Shown here in pieces: positions 1-11,107 of a DNA stretch of 64,000 nucleotides. The stretch covers positions 5,935,501-5,999,500 of the forward strand of contig JAHQIY010000005.1 in NCBI GenBank assembly GCA_019054805.1, in the 5' to 3' direction. Made by a program: the position numbers and the translations under genes. Numbering within the stretch: the stretch's first letter is position 1; each line of letters begins with the position of its first letter. The stretch comes from Brachionus manjavacas. Its lineage: Eukaryota > Rotifera > Eurotatoria > Ploima > Brachionidae. Below the pieces are notes generated by a model. That model searched no databases. It was not told where the DNA came from and saw nothing but the letters and a program-made list of their open reading frames with translations.

Positions 1-140
1 TAAGCCGAGCTTAAAGCCAAAATGGATTGAGGTTCAAATCGCTGAAAAGAGCGACGTGCCCAAGGAAGAAGTTAAACAAGAGACCGAAGTGTTGACGAAT
101 CGGACAAAAAGCCATGCTGTTCAGTCACAAAATCATTGCT
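1..140 (+). pseudogene. DLGAP/GKAP-family gene fragment (truncated, frameshifted)
   Basis: Bases 3-140 match, on the opposite strand, part of the intact DLGAP-like gene at 17900-20053 (region encoding AEIEIQIAEKSDVPKEEVKQ). A stretch of about 20 bases is missing near position 26, and one base is lost around positions 90-100, which shifts the frame. Similarity ends near 140, about 20 bases before a tRNA-Tyr gene. The left side is cut by the window edge, so how much more of the gene lies outside is unknown. It is a dead partial duplicate and not a second working gene. Confidence 0.85.
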
Positions 141-160
141 TTCGAATGAATTTTGACAAG

Positions 161-250
161 CCCGCGATAGCTCAGTTGGCAGAGCGGAGGACTGTAGAGT
201 TAAAATGCAAAGCGATCCTTAGGTCAGTGGTTCAAATCCGCTTCGCGGGA
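161..250 (+). tRNA. tRNA-Tyr (GUA) with 17-nt intron
   Basis: A complete cloverleaf: acceptor CCCGCGA (161-167) pairs with TCGCGGG (243-249), discriminator A at 250. The D arm is GCTC...GAGC and the T arm holds TTCAAAT. Anticodon GTA is at 194-196, followed by G37 and an intron at 198-214, the canonical position after base 37. It is one of nine near-identical copies in the window and the only one without a head-to-head partner. It follows a DLGAP pseudogene fragment directly. Confidence 0.95.
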
Positions 251-1059
251 TTTTTTTTTTAATCAATTTAAATAATAAATTATATGTTAACAAATTTTTC
301 AAAAAAAAATTTAATGGCTCTGATGAGATTATTTTTTCAAGGAAAAAGTCATTTGAAACTTGGTTTAAAGAATTTTTTTAATACTATAATAGTAATAAAA
401 GTTCAAATACTCTTTTTTTTTGGGAAAGCAAAATTTTTGATCTAATTTCATTCTTCATATTTAATCAGAACATTTTTTAATGCCTTATTAAATTTCATCG
501 CAGATATTTTTCAAAAAGACAGTGAGACAGTAATATCTAAGGATCAAAGGTTTGGATCCGTGTCAAAGGACTGAAGGAAAAAATACACCCAAAATATTGT
601 GGTCTGTTCAATGTTGAAACAACAGTCCTTGCCATCACGAGGACTAATTTGAGATTCATTCCCTAGCAATAAAACTTAAATTGTAAATATGTATAGGATG
701 GTATTATAATCGTGGCGAATTGCAAAAGCAAGTTAGTATTGAAGTCAAAAATTACGACAAGTGTAAAAGGGATCCGAATGTCTCATTCGAATTTAGTGGC
801 AAGCGAATGATACGATAACTAAGTAACGAATGACAGAACAATGCAAAGCTTAGGATCATTGGGTTAGAAAATTAATAATAAAATAATATCAATTGATTAA
901 AATGGAATTGTTTGGGTGTGATCCAATAATTTATTATCAGTAAATAACATAGCAGGTAATTCTTAAAACAAAAAAAAACTACCACGATCATCAAAACATC
1001 TTTTTAGAAGCAAAATACCTAATGAAATAAATAAAGTACAAAAAAAAATAAGAAATTTA
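251..1059. other. AT-rich non-coding stretch
   Basis: No open frame with recognisable similarity. Bases 540-870 are less AT-rich than the flanks and may be an old repeat that I cannot place. Confidence 0.5.
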
Positions 1060-1140
1060 TTAACTCTTATCCGTCCAAAATTGGGTCAAAAATGACCCAA
1101 TATTCGGTTATCGGCTAAAATGGGTCAGAAATGACCCAAG
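1060..1140 (+). repeat. piggyBac-like terminus (TTAA + palindromic GGGTCA repeats)
   Basis: A TTAA (1060-1063) is followed by CTCTTATCCGTCC and then two short palindromes, GGGTCAAAAATGACCC (1085-1100) and GGGTCAGAAATGACCC (1124-1139). TTAA targets and GGTCA/TGACC palindromes near the ends are typical of some piggyBac-superfamily elements. No transposase follows; a LINE begins within 200 bases. It is probably a solo or truncated end. Confidence 0.45.
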
Positions 1141-1362
1141 CCAAATTTCATTGAATTTTTTCTATAAATAAAAAAACTTTTCATTCAACTTAATTTTTGT
1201 TAATAGTTTATTTAATATTTCAAAAGAAATAAAGGCTTTGAGTAATGGAACTCCTTTCGCCTTTGGTATTTAAAATTTTAAAAAAGTGTCCATATAAAAA
1301 GTTGTGTTGAATTAATTAAATTAATAAAATGACATTAGAAGTTGAAAGAGAAAACGGAAATG

Positions 1363-3544
1363 TTACAGAAAAACAGTTGTCCATTGAAATAGCTCATTTG
1401 AGACTTTACAAAGAAGGGTTTTAAGTTCAGAACTTCTTGAGCTTTCAACAAAAACATCAATATAATCCTGTATGAGTGAAGTAATGAGTGTGTTTTCACA
1501 TATTAAACTTTTTTTTATGTATTTTTCGAGCAGAATTCTGAGTCTAGACTCAATTCTATCAACCTTTTGGTCCTTGAGAAGACCAGAAAGTTGGATAGAA
1601 GGTGTGTCATAAGGTAAGTGATAGATTGATTTAAAACATGTATTTTGAATTACTTGCAGTTTTTGAATGTTTGTCTGGGAGACACGGGATAAGATGAAAA
1701 AACTATAGTCTATAATGGAACCTATAAGTGCATTATAGACTCCAATTAAGGTTTTTTTATTTAACTTCCACGAGCTGTGTGACAAAATTTTAATTAAATT
1801 TACGCGATCATGACATCTAGAACGAATGAGTTCAACCTGGGAGTTGAAACAAAGACTTTGGTCAAATTTTATTCCAAGGAAGACTGGGGAGTCAGTTTAG
1901 GGTATTTGTTTTCCAAATAGTTTTAGACTTAGCTTAATGTTTTTTGACGGATTACCAGAGTAAAAAATGTAGCTACATTTTTCTGGGGAAATCTTTAGCC
2001 TCCATTTTTTGTAGCCACAGCTGCAATTTTTTAAGATAGTTATTTATAATGTTAGTAATGTTCCCATACTTTTTAAAAACAAAAAAGGTCACCAGGTGAT
2101 CGGCAAATAACAAGGAATATGAGTGGTTTTTTTGGTCCTGCTTGGGGATATCATTAATAAAAATAGTAAAGAGTAAAGGACTAATGACTGCACCCTGGGG
2201 AACTCCAGTATCTATGGAACCTGAATCCGAGACAAAGTTATTTACTTTCACAAAAAAACTTCGATTTTTTAAAAAGTTAACCACCCACTCCAGAATGTAG
2301 AGAGGGGCCCCAATTTTGGTAAGTTTGTAAATCAATCCACTGTGCCATACCTTGTCAAACGCCTTAGAGATGTCGAAGAAGAGGGAACATACTTTTTTCT
2401 TTCTAACTAAAGTTTCAGAGACCTTTTGAGTTAAAAACACCAAATCGTCGGAGGTACGTCGATGCTGCCTAAAGCCAGACTGTTCCTTGCAGATAAGACT
2501 CTTGTTTTCAAGGAAATTGTAAAGCCTACTTGTAATAATCCTTTCAAGAACTTTTCCAAGACAGCTAGTGACACTAATTGAGCGGTATTTAGACGGGTCA
2601 GAACTAACTTTTTTTTTGGGGATCATTGTTATTTTAGATGTTTTCCAAGCATCTTGGATTTCGGATGTAGCTAGACAGAGGTTGAAAAAACTCGCTAGAC
2701 CGATAATGAACGGGTCAGGGAGATTTTTCAACATACGGTTACATAAGTTGTCAGGTCCAGGGGCTTACTCGTCTTTTAGTTTTCTAATGCTTTTTTTTAG
2801 CTCTTCAATTGTGATTTTAGACAAAGACTTTTTGGCATTCAAATAATGATTGCCTTTCAGATAATCCTTATTTGATGCAAAATCTTCGACCATGTCCCGA
2901 AAGTCATTGTCGAAGGAATCATTTCTTTCTTGAGTAAAGGTTTCCCCAATAATCTCTTTAAAAAGTGTACCTTTTTCGGAATCTGTGTTAAACTCTTTTG
3001 AATTGAGGACCAGTTTGGGGATAACATTGCCGGAGGAGTTTTTTTTAAACGAATTAACTTTTTTCCAAAAAGGACGGGAAGAGTTTGGATTAGGCCCAAG
3101 AGACTTAGGAAATGTATCCCAATTCTCGCATTTGAATTTTTCTATTTCAAAACTGATTTTATTAGTAAGCTTATTACACTCCGCCCTGGTTAACCTTGTC
3201 TTTTTTTTGACTTTTTTTAACACTTTGCGTTTGGAAATTAGCTCTACTATATAGGCCGGAAGTGATTTTTTAAATTTTTTTGGTGGAAATATAGGAATTG
3301 CAGAATTTACTGCTTCTAGTATTTGAGTAGAAATTTGACTTTTAATGTGATTTATGTCACCTGACAGCAAGTCAAAAACACAAGAGTCCAGACTTCTCTT
3401 AAATTTTTCCCAGTTAGTTTTCCTGTAATTGAGAGTAGATCTGTGATTACTTTCAATTTTCAGTAGTTCTTTTTTGTTGGACAGTGAATTGCAGTTCCAA
3501 TGGACAATTTTAAGAACACGCGTTTTAAGGTTTTTTTTAGACAT
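1363..3544 (-). pseudogene. LINE ORF2 (endonuclease remnant + reverse transcriptase), broken
   Basis: The N-terminus reads LKIVHWNCNSLSNKKELL, the opening strand of an APE-type endonuclease, then jumps to the post-endonuclease linker (NYRKTNWEKFKRSLD), so roughly 200 residues are deleted. The RT retains APGPDN, SVTSCLGKVLERII, QSGFRQHRRTSDDL, DISKAFDKVWHSGLIYK and TGVPQGAVISPLLF. The catalytic FADD box reads FADH, replacing an essential aspartate. An in-frame stop lies at about 2762-2764, a frameshift near 1985 and another stop near 1897. After that the thumb region (KILSHSSWKLNKKTL, IIDYSFFILSRVSQ) is open to the stop at 1363. Codon structure is otherwise preserved, so decay is recent to moderate. 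Confidence 0.88.
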
Positions 3545-3599
3545 TTTATAAAAATTTATATTAAATAAAAATACAATAAATAAGTAAATAAGATTTAAT

Positions 3600-4740
3600 A
3601 GATTTATTAAGAATTTGGCTTGCTTTAACTGAGATTGAGAAGTTTTGAGGCTTCTGATTCAATTTCCTTGTCCGTAAAGTCCATACTTTCTTCGTTTTCT
3701 TTGTTTTTGGTGTTTTTGTTGTTTTTCCTGCTAGTCCGAGCCTTTTTCCCAGTGACACTTTCCGGAGTGGACTTTTGGCCAAGCTTTCGAGTCCGATTTG
3801 TCTTAGCCGGCTTTGATAATCTTGAAATCATTGGAGCGCTTAACAGACGTGTTGGGCTAGGTCGGATTGGGAAATTAATTGCTGGAAAATTAAAAAGGTC
3901 AGGTGCCTTATTTGGAGTATTAATTGTAGGTAATTGTCCCAAAGGTGTGTGTCCAAATAGCGTTTGAATATTTGGTAATGGCATTCCGTTTGAGCTGGAA
4001 TTTTCATTGGAGGGGGAATTATTCCCAAATTGACGTGATTGATAATAACTTCGTCACCATTTGTGTCCACATTCGTCATCATTTGTGTATTTTGGTCGTT
4101 TTTGTTGTTCAAATTACTAGACTGGGATGTATTTTTGTTGATTTGGGGTTAAATTCGTCAACTACTGAGATTTCCACTCCTTCACCATCATCAAATAGAT
4201 GATCATCGTTTGACTTGGCAATTCGTCTTGCTAGGTTGCATTCTGGTGCAGTATGCCCACGTCCATTACATTTGACACATTTTAGGTCTTTGAGTTTGCA
4301 GTGTATTATTTTTTTTTCCTACTTTGACAAAAGCGACATCGGGGTTCTCCAACTCTTTCAATCGAAACTGGATGTCCTTGGATATACGCATTTTTTGGAA
4401 TTTTTTTCACAATTTCATTGTATTTTATATTTAGGACAGCATTGAATTTCAGCTTGGCACGGACTGTTCCATTTTTGATGTGACGAAATTCCGCGTCGCT
4501 CAAAAATTCATCATAAATATTGACGATTTCCATTGGCAAGACACCCTCAGAAATGAGGTGTTTTTCAATCAAATAATTGTCAAAGTTTGGTTTAAGTCCG
4601 TAAAATTTGAACGTAAAAATTTTTTCATTTTTTAATGGTTCCTCAGCGTTTTCGATTGATACAATGTGTTCGTTAATCAGTTCCCAATTTTTGATGCTCT
4701 TCCATTTTCGATATTCGTTACAAAATACAGTTAAGTGTTA
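3600..4740 (-). pseudogene. LINE ORF1 (gag-like, CCHC zinc knuckle), broken
   Basis: Reading from 4740 downwards, an open frame carries an RRM-like stretch (FKFYGLKPNFDNYLIEKHLI), then a Cys-rich part ending in the CCHC knuckle CVKCNGRGHTAPEC (about 4240-4290), with an extra CRFC pair before it. This arrangement is known from nucleic-acid-binding ORF1 proteins of Jockey/I-type LINEs. Frameshifts near 4310, 4110 and 3960 break the ORF. The C-terminal part (3984-3625) is basic and rich in Pro, Ser and Lys. No start codon was chosen because the 5' end is uncertain. Confidence 0.75.
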
Positions 4741-6425
4741 ATATATATTCAAGATTACATCTGTTTTTATATTAAAATCTAGGTAGCGACCGTGAAATTC
4801 ACTATCTGCAGCTAACTGACCTTGACCAAATACTTGAACCTGATTAAGGAACAAGAAAATAAAATACTTTGAACATTTATCGTTATAAAGCTAATTATTA
4901 TTGTTTTTTTTTAATTTGAAAATTTAATTTAGTAAGTCTAAATTAATTTTTATAAGTAATTGATACAAATCAGTTGATTTGTAAAAAATATTTCATCAAT
5001 TGATAAAATAATCGAATTGTACCTTGAATGGTCAATTTTTGATGAATTCAGAGAAAAAAATGGCTTTTTCATTTTTTAAAAATAAAGTAGTTCTACACTA
5101 GATTTTTTGTCTTATTTTAACGCTGTAATGTTTTTTTTATTATGGAAAGTTTTTTTTAACACTTTTTTTGGAGCGAACTTTGCATGTAAATATGCACAAC
5201 CTCTTTGGTAAAATATGGCAAAAAAAGAAAAAAATCTAAAAAACAACAAAATTTGTAACATTTGATCTTGAGTCAGAAATTTATAAAGGAACATCACCTA
5301 AACTGGAAAGTCGCAGGGTTCAAAAAGTCATTAATTGACTTATCATTTATTTTACTTAAACAATAATATTCTTAAATCTTTTGATGAATTAAAATCCTTT
5401 TTTAGAAGCATTCTAAGTTCAAAGCCAATTATTTAACATATACTCAAACGAAAGGCCGAGGAAAAACAAGTTCGATTCAAGTACGATCGAATCCGATAAC
5501 TCCTCGGACGAAAATTTGGACTATTGTAAGTTTAGTATAGTTGATATTAATTGATATAATCGGTTTCAAAAAAATATAATAAAGATTTAGGAATATTATT
5601 GTATAAGTTAAGTATTTGATCAGTCAATGCATTGATAGATCAGATGTTACAAATTATATTGTTTACTTTTTTTACCATATTTTACCAAAATTTACCTGTA
5701 AAATTTTGGATTTTACCAATTTTTACGTAAAAAATTAAATTAAAAAAAAATTTAGAAGTCAAAATCATATTTTTTAGAAAAATTTCCGTAAAATTACGTA
5801 ATTTACCACGGATCCTATTATAAAATCACTACTTTAAATAGTTTTTTAAGATGGATTTGTTAATACTTCTATACTCAACTATTCACACAAATTCAAGGTC
5901 AAAAACTCGCTTGAAAGCGTATATAACTACTGATGCATTATGAGATAAAAAATGAGAATTCGATTGATTTTTCGTTTACTTTTTCGTACGTTTCTCTTAT
6001 TGAAGAAAAAAAAATGCAAAATCGTCCTCTGTTTCGTATCTAGTGGCTATGATTTCAACTGAATGGAGTTGCTTGCTTCTATCAGTTATATACCTGTAAT
6101 AATCGGGATATTTTTGTCTATTAATTTGTATGCAGCATCGCTTTTTTCGGCGGATTTAATCAATTGCTTTGTTTTTTAAAAAAACTCGGAATTCTTGTGT
6201 AGGGACAGTTGTATATTCGACCAAAAATTGATTTGGTTGGTGTTTGAATACCTTCTTTTATCAAGCTATTCTTGATATTTCGCCTTTTTTGGCCTGGGAT
6301 AAATACATAATAAATCTTTCTTCAACTTTTAAAGAAAAAGCTGTTGACTCTTGTTCGACTGGATGACTTGAATGTTCGTAATCAAATTAAGGATTTCAGT
6401 GTTTACAAGATTTTTCAATGAATAA
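4741..6425. other. AT-rich intergenic stretch
   Basis: No supported gene. Bases 5450-5524 have coding-like composition, with a frame reading RPRKNKFDSSTIESD that ends at a possible splice donor (TATTGTAAGT). This could be an orphan exon or relic, but no partner exon was found. Bases 5670-5815 contain TTTACC/GTAAAT-rich sequence like the interior of the foldback elements at 6.8-7.4 and 11.1-12.4 kb. Confidence 0.4.
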
Positions 6426-6795
6426 GTCTTGGAGCTCACACATTTCAGTGCTTGAAACCGATATGGAATAAACCGAAAATTAGTATAAGAACTAAAAGTA
6501 AGATTTATTTAGTTACAGTAAAGGCAACTACCATTTACGGTGCAGAGTCGTGGACATGCAGTCCTTTTGACTATTAAAAACTAAGTAGTTTTCACAGAAG
6601 ACGTTTGATGCAGATAATGGGTCCTCGAAGAATTTGATTGACAGAACAAAAACTCTACAATCAAAATGTTTCGCTTGAAAAAATCGTCAGAACAACAATG
6701 CTCAGATTGGCAGAACATGTACGACGAAAGTTGGACACACGTTTACCAAAGATTGTTCTATTCTTTTAAGTGGAAGCGTGGAAAATTCACGATAT
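6426..6795 (+). pseudogene. RTE-type LINE ORF2 C-terminus, first part
   Basis: One frame reads GAHTFQCLKPIWNKPK, then TTIYGAESWTCS, SFHRRRLMQIMGPRR and MLRLAEHVRR, with two internal stops. This is the conserved C-terminal tail of RTE/CFDP2-like retrotransposon proteins (YG-ESW, LRR-MG, RL-HV). It ends at WKRGK near 6795, where foldback DNA starts. The expected next motif, RGRP, turns up at 8440, so the element was split by insertion. Confidence 0.8.
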
Positions 6796-7410
6796 TTTAC
6801 CATATTTACCGTAAAATATGGTAATCTAAAAAAGGGTATTTTTCGTAAAATAACGATAATTACCGTAAAATACCGATAATTACTGTAAAATTCAGTGAAA
6901 AAAAAAATTTCCAAAATTTCTCGAAAAAACACGATTTTCATGAAAAAAAATTTTTTTTGAATTTTTGAAAAAGGAAATCAAAAAAATTTTTTGTTTGTAA
7001 ATAATGTTTAAATATTAATTTTCATAATTTGTTTAGAAAAAAAATTGAATGAAATAATAAAAAATCCATTTTTCCTTTTCTGTTGAATTTTTACCATTTT
7101 TTACCTTTTTTTACAAGAATTTACCGAAATTTACGTCAATTTTTGTCAAAAAAATATTTTTTGTTTTCCTTTTTCAAAAATTCAAAAAAAAAATTTTTTT
7201 CATGAAAATCGGTTTTTTCGAGAAATTTTGGAAATTTTTTTTTTCACTGAATTTTACAGTAATTATCGGTATTTTACGGTAATTATCGTTATTTTACGAA
7301 AAATACCCTTTTTTTAGATTACCATATTTTACGGTAAATATGGTAAAATATCGTGAATTTACCATAATTTACGTTAAATATGGTGAATTCAAGGTATCGT
7401 AGCAGCACTG
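6779..7410. mobile_element. Foldback element, left end missing
   Basis: Two inverted arms (about 6779-6990 and 7095-7410) are rich in TTTACCGTAAAT-type motifs and poly-A/T. They pair with each other and match the arms of the element at 11.1-12.4 kb. The right end is GTAGCAGCACTG followed by TA. The left arm starts inside the element and lacks the CAGTGCTGC terminus. No coding capacity. The TA flank suggests a Tc1/mariner-pogo-like mobilising transposase (inference). Confidence 0.75.
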
Positions 7411-7447
7411 TATTTCACAAAAAAAGTATTTCACTGTATTTCATAAT

Positions 7448-7920
7448 TATTAATTGAATTATTAATTTTGAATTTTAATCAAAAATAATGTAAAATTACT
7501 AGAATCGACTTAAATTTGCACTTATAATTACGAAAAAGCTTTAAAATAATACTTTATTTATTGAAAGTAGTATATAAAAATCATTTTTTTGCTCTAAATC
7601 TTGCTAATCTAGGGCGATATTAGATATATTTAGCTAGATACAGATTTCACTGTCATTCATGTAAAATTTTCTAAATCTTAAAAGTGAAAAATAATTAATA
7701 AAAAAATTTATTATAGATTAATTTACATAAATTAATATTTTTCCAGCAAAAAAATAAATTTTTTTTTTTTTTTCTTAAATTATGTTATTAATTTTCTAAT
7801 TTTTTTCAAGCTTTTATCTCAGAATTATTTTTAAGATAAAAATTATTTCCTAAATTTTCTCAAACTTTTTATTACTTATATAAATTCCTAAATTATGTTT
7901 TTAATGAAAATATTAGATAA
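7448..7920. repeat. Dispersed direct repeat, copy 1 (partner 13741-14160)
   Basis: From the stretch containing TAGAATCGACTTAAATTTGC through GCTTTAAAATAATACTTTAT and onward to TTCCTAAATTATGTTTT, this segment matches 13741-14160 in the same orientation, with small indels. No coding content. One copy sits just after a foldback element and the other just before a tRNA-Tyr pair. It is either an old segmental duplication or a non-autonomous element. Confidence 0.75.
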
Positions 7921-8439
7921 TATTAGCTTTATTAATTTTAAGTTCTATAGTTTAAAAAACGGACTTTAAACAAAAATACGAAAAATCGGAGAAAAGTTAA
8001 AATAATTTCTCAATTTTTTCGAGGTTATAGTTTATTTTCCTAAATTAGCTAAATTGACACTTGAAATGAGATCGTTTGAATGAAAAACTTGACATGTGTA
8101 AAGACCCGAATTTCTTTCAAACTAGTTTACAATCAATAATAAAAGAACAATTGAGTAGAATGCAAATAAATATTTTGAAAACTAGAAATATGACCAAATT
8201 TTGAAGCAATTAAATATTCAATAAAAATATAAGAAAATATTAAATAACTTGATAATTATTATTACAGGCAAAATTTTAATCTTATTTATTTGCAAGCAAA
8301 AAATTACTTTCTTTAATTACGACTGTTTATTTTTTATTTTAAAAAAATTTCGTATAATTGCTTTTAAATTTTTTAAGTTTAAGCCATAATTAATGAAAAA
8401 TTATCAGTATTTGTTGATCGAATTTATATCGAATAAGGG

Positions 8440-8570
8440 TAGTGAATGACGACCAGCAGTAATATGGAGGTCAACAATCACGAAAGAGCTCATCGAAATG
8501 GGAATGACATGGGGAAAAGCAAGGGTAAAGGAAATCAATGACCCTATGCTCCACAAGCAGTGAAAAAGGA
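8440..8570 (+). pseudogene. RTE-type LINE ORF2 C-terminus, last part
   Basis: The frame RPAVIWRSTITKELIEMGMT followed by WGKARVKEINDP matches the terminal RGRP-x-TWRR-x-ELxxxGxxWGxA motif of RTE elements, ending in a stop and a purine-rich tail. It continues the protein broken off at 6795, which implies about 1.6 kb of later insertions between the halves. Confidence 0.8.
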
Positions 8571-9108
8571 AAAAAAAAGAAAAAAAAAGGGTAGTAAATC
8601 GGTCCTTTTATTGTTTGCAATTGAACAATTTATACTAAAACTTTATTTAAATCATATACTTGTTAAATTAAATTAAAAGCTAAATTTTTAGAATAGAATA
8701 ATTAAATAAAAAAATTAATTTCAATAAATAAAAAACTTTTAAATTTTTTCAAATTAAGAATTTAATAAATTTGGGTGTTATCATATTTTTTGAGATAATC
8801 CAAACCATCACTTTAAATAACCATAGCAATCAACAAAAATAAAAAAAGATTTTCGTATTCTAAATTTTTATTTAATAACTAGCATCCAATTCTAAAATGT
8901 TTAAAATTACTTATACAATATGGTGAGACAGGGATCAGAGTTCTGAGGTTCTATTATAAACAGACTTGTTTATAAGTCACAGTTTTAAGTCTTAGTCACA
9001 AAAATTTAAGTCAAAGTCATAACTTGACTTAAAAAAAAAATTTAAGCCATTGACTTGACTTGACTTAAGACTTGTGACTTAAAAACAAGTCTGATTATAA
9101 GGATCCAT
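8571..9108. other. AT-rich stretch with TTAAG/CTTGACTT repeats
   Basis: No gene seen. Bases 8960-9100 contain repeated GACTTGACTTAAG and AAGTCTGA-like words, similar to sequence in the intron at 60.9-61.3 kb. It probably represents a short dispersed repeat. Confidence 0.45.
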
Positions 9109-10569
9109 TCATGCCGAAGCTTGTGCAACATATTCTTCAATTGAATCTAAAAAAAGCTTAGCTGCTTCATCACAAAATAATTTTCTATTGTAACTAAAAG
9201 TCCAAAAAGATTTTGAGTGAATAGAGCAAGTTGCCAATAGACCAAATTCATTATCTACATTATAAGATAAACTGGGATAGTATTCTCTAATCTTAAGCAT
9301 AGTTCCCAATTCTTGATTAGATTTATCGCCCATGTTTGATAGGGCATAGTTGTACACATAATTTTTGAATTTTTGTCCATTTTTCAATAAATGAAGTAAG
9401 ATCGCTGTCATTTCAGGAACTTCGTGGCTCATGAATTCTTTTTTTCGGAGGCTATCATGCAAGGCATTGCATTTTTGTTTGCATAGACTCCAAAAGCTTT
9501 GGGACCAAAAATTTTCCTCACCTTCATCAAAGTCTAAACTGAGTTCTCCTTCAAAAAAAGAAATCCAACATCCCATGACATTATTTGGAATTGCCAAAAA
9601 TGGACGCATATTAATAGAAACTTCGTATTTGCTAGTACCACTTCGGCAAGATTTGTCGCTGAATTTCTCACTTACTTTTTTGAACGCCATCGAACTTATG
9701 ACTTCAAAGATTGAATTTAACTTTAAATTTTTTGCTTTACATTTTTCATACAATCTTTTGATTGCTGAATCAGAAATTTGCTTCAATACAAGACCAAAAC
9801 TTGAAGCATAAATTTTTTGCTCTAAATCTTCAAAAGTAGCATAGTCTTGTCCATCCAAAAAGGTAAATTTTCCGTTTGAGCCAGAGCTAACTTTGTGTTT
9901 TTGACCAATTTTAAAATATTCTGGCAAAAGAGGTCCTTTTTCACTCTCGATAAATTGGTCTAGCGAAACGTCTGGATCTATGATGCCAAATCTTGGATCA
10001 TTTGGAAAATGCAATTCTAAATTTGAACACAAAATTCTTTGCTGATCAGGTTCTTTAAGTTCATTTTTAAAATTGCTTTCAATTATGAATAAAAGTTCTA
10101 TAATAAGTGCAAAGTTATTTGATGCATCTGAAATAGAATGATGCAAGTTTATTGTAAATGAATATCTATAAACTGCATTTGTTGGATTTTTGTCAAGCTC
10201 GACTATAAAAAGTCTCCATAAAAGGTCTTTCTCTATTTGAAATTGATTCAAAAGCTCGTTTCTATGAATTTTAAGCCAATTTTCTGTATTTCTTTCTGAA
10301 TCACTTTGCTTTAGAAAAAAGACATTGCCTAGTCTATTTTCACTGTTTTTGACAAAGAAAAATTCATCCGCAATATTTTTAAGACTACAACACAATAACG
10401 GGTGCGATTTTGTCCAATTCCGAATTGATTCTGTGATTTTCTGGTGATGACAAAACAAGTCAATGGTTGAATCGATAAGGAAGGTGGTTGGAAAAATAAA
10501 GCTTTGTGTTTCTTGGGCGTAAAAATTGAAAAGTGCTTCTAATGGAGTTAATTTTCTTAATATATCCAT
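9109..10569 (-). CDS. HXXXD-type acyltransferase / condensation-domain-like protein
   Basis: A 486-residue single-exon ORF. The motif HHSISD at residues 143-148, in context TINLHHSISDAS, is the catalytic HHxxxD of the CoA-dependent acyltransferase/condensation superfamily, in which the second His acts as general base. Near residue 411 the sequence ALSNMGDK resembles the conserved 'SN-G' strand of alcohol acetyltransferase and PapA5-type enzymes. The length fits that group (about 420-500). No signal peptide or membrane segment is obvious, so a cytosolic enzyme acylating an alcohol or amine is likely; the substrate cannot be told. The ATG at 10569 was chosen because it opens a frame that fits the domain N-terminus (LTPLEALFNFYA). 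Lack of introns, when neighbouring genes have several, may mean retroposition or lateral origin (inference). Confidence 0.85.
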   Translation of the reverse strand: MDILRKLTPLEALFNFYAQETQSFIFPTTFLIDSTIDLFCHHQKITESIRNWTKSHPLLCCSLKNIADEFFFVKNSENRLGNVFFLKQSDSERNTENWLKIHRNELLNQFQIEKDLLWRLFIVELDKNPTNAVYRYSFTINLHHSISDASNNFALIIELLFIIESNFKNELKEPDQQRILCSNLELHFPNDPRFGIIDPDVSLDQFIESEKGPLLPEYFKIGQKHKVSSGSNGKFTFLDGQDYATFEDLEQKIYASSFGLVLKQISDSAIKRLYEKCKAKNLKLNSIFEVISSMAFKKVSEKFSDKSCRSGTSKYEVSINMRPFLAIPNNVMGCWISFFEGELSLDFDEGEENFWSQSFWSLCKQKCNALHDSLRKKEFMSHEVPEMTAILLHLLKNGQKFKNYVYNYALSNMGDKSNQELGTMLKIREYYPSLSYNVDNEFGLLATCSIHSKSFWTFSYNRKLFCDEAAKLFLDSIEEYVAQASA

Positions 10570-11107
10570 TCTTTATTTAATTGAAAATTCTAATTATTTA
10601 GATATTTAATTTTTTTTCTGTACCGAGTTAGAGCTATTTCAGAATAGACTTAAAAATAAAAAATCAAAATAAAGCAAAATAATCTAAAATAAAATGAAAA
10701 TAAAGTTACAAAGTATTGAAATAGGTTGTTACATGTGACACATGTTTACATAGTTGAAGCTTCAGGAAAAAAAGAGCAAATAGTAAGGTAGCAATTACAC
10801 AATGAAGTTTGGTATTCAATAAATCTTGATTTGAAATCTTCTTTGTATTCCTCCACCAGTCTTATTATGACAACCTATGCTATCAAAAAAGCAATTTTTT
10901 TAAAGGGTTCTTTGTACCTTTTTAGTACTCAAAGTATAAAAAAAAATTCGGTGTTTGAGTGCTAAAAAATAAAAAAATTGTTTGATTATGTTTATAATAA
11001 AAATCTATCTAATGACAAAATCGAACTAGTTTTTAAAACATAAATTAAAACCGGGTTGTGAAGTTCATTTCAATTCGATCCTTTCAATTCAGAAAAATTT
11101 GAATAAC
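10570..11107. other. Intergenic stretch with LINE 3'-tail-like sequence
   Basis: Bases 10620-10880 match 57140-57420 in the same orientation, including ACATGT(G)GCACATGT, the words around TTCAGGAAAAAAAGAG and TCCTCCACCAGTCTTA. That second site lies 3' of a minus-strand LINE, so this is probably a LINE 3' UTR fragment, downstream-truncated. The remainder holds nothing recognised. Confidence 0.55.

Larger units (their letters stand above)
1340..4740 (-). mobile_element. Non-LTR retrotransposon (APE/RT, Jockey-like), decayed
   Basis: On the minus strand, 5' to 3': a gag-like ORF1 with zinc knuckles (about 4740-3600), the first residues of an APE endonuclease (about 3520), a linker, a reverse transcriptase (about 2760-1980) and a C-terminal thumb/tail region (to 1363). 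The order is that of a two-ORF LINE. It is related to but distinct from the plus-strand copy at 42.5-45.0 kb. Most of the endonuclease is deleted, so it cannot move on its own. The 3' boundary near 1340 and 5' boundary near 4740 are approximate. Confidence 0.85.
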
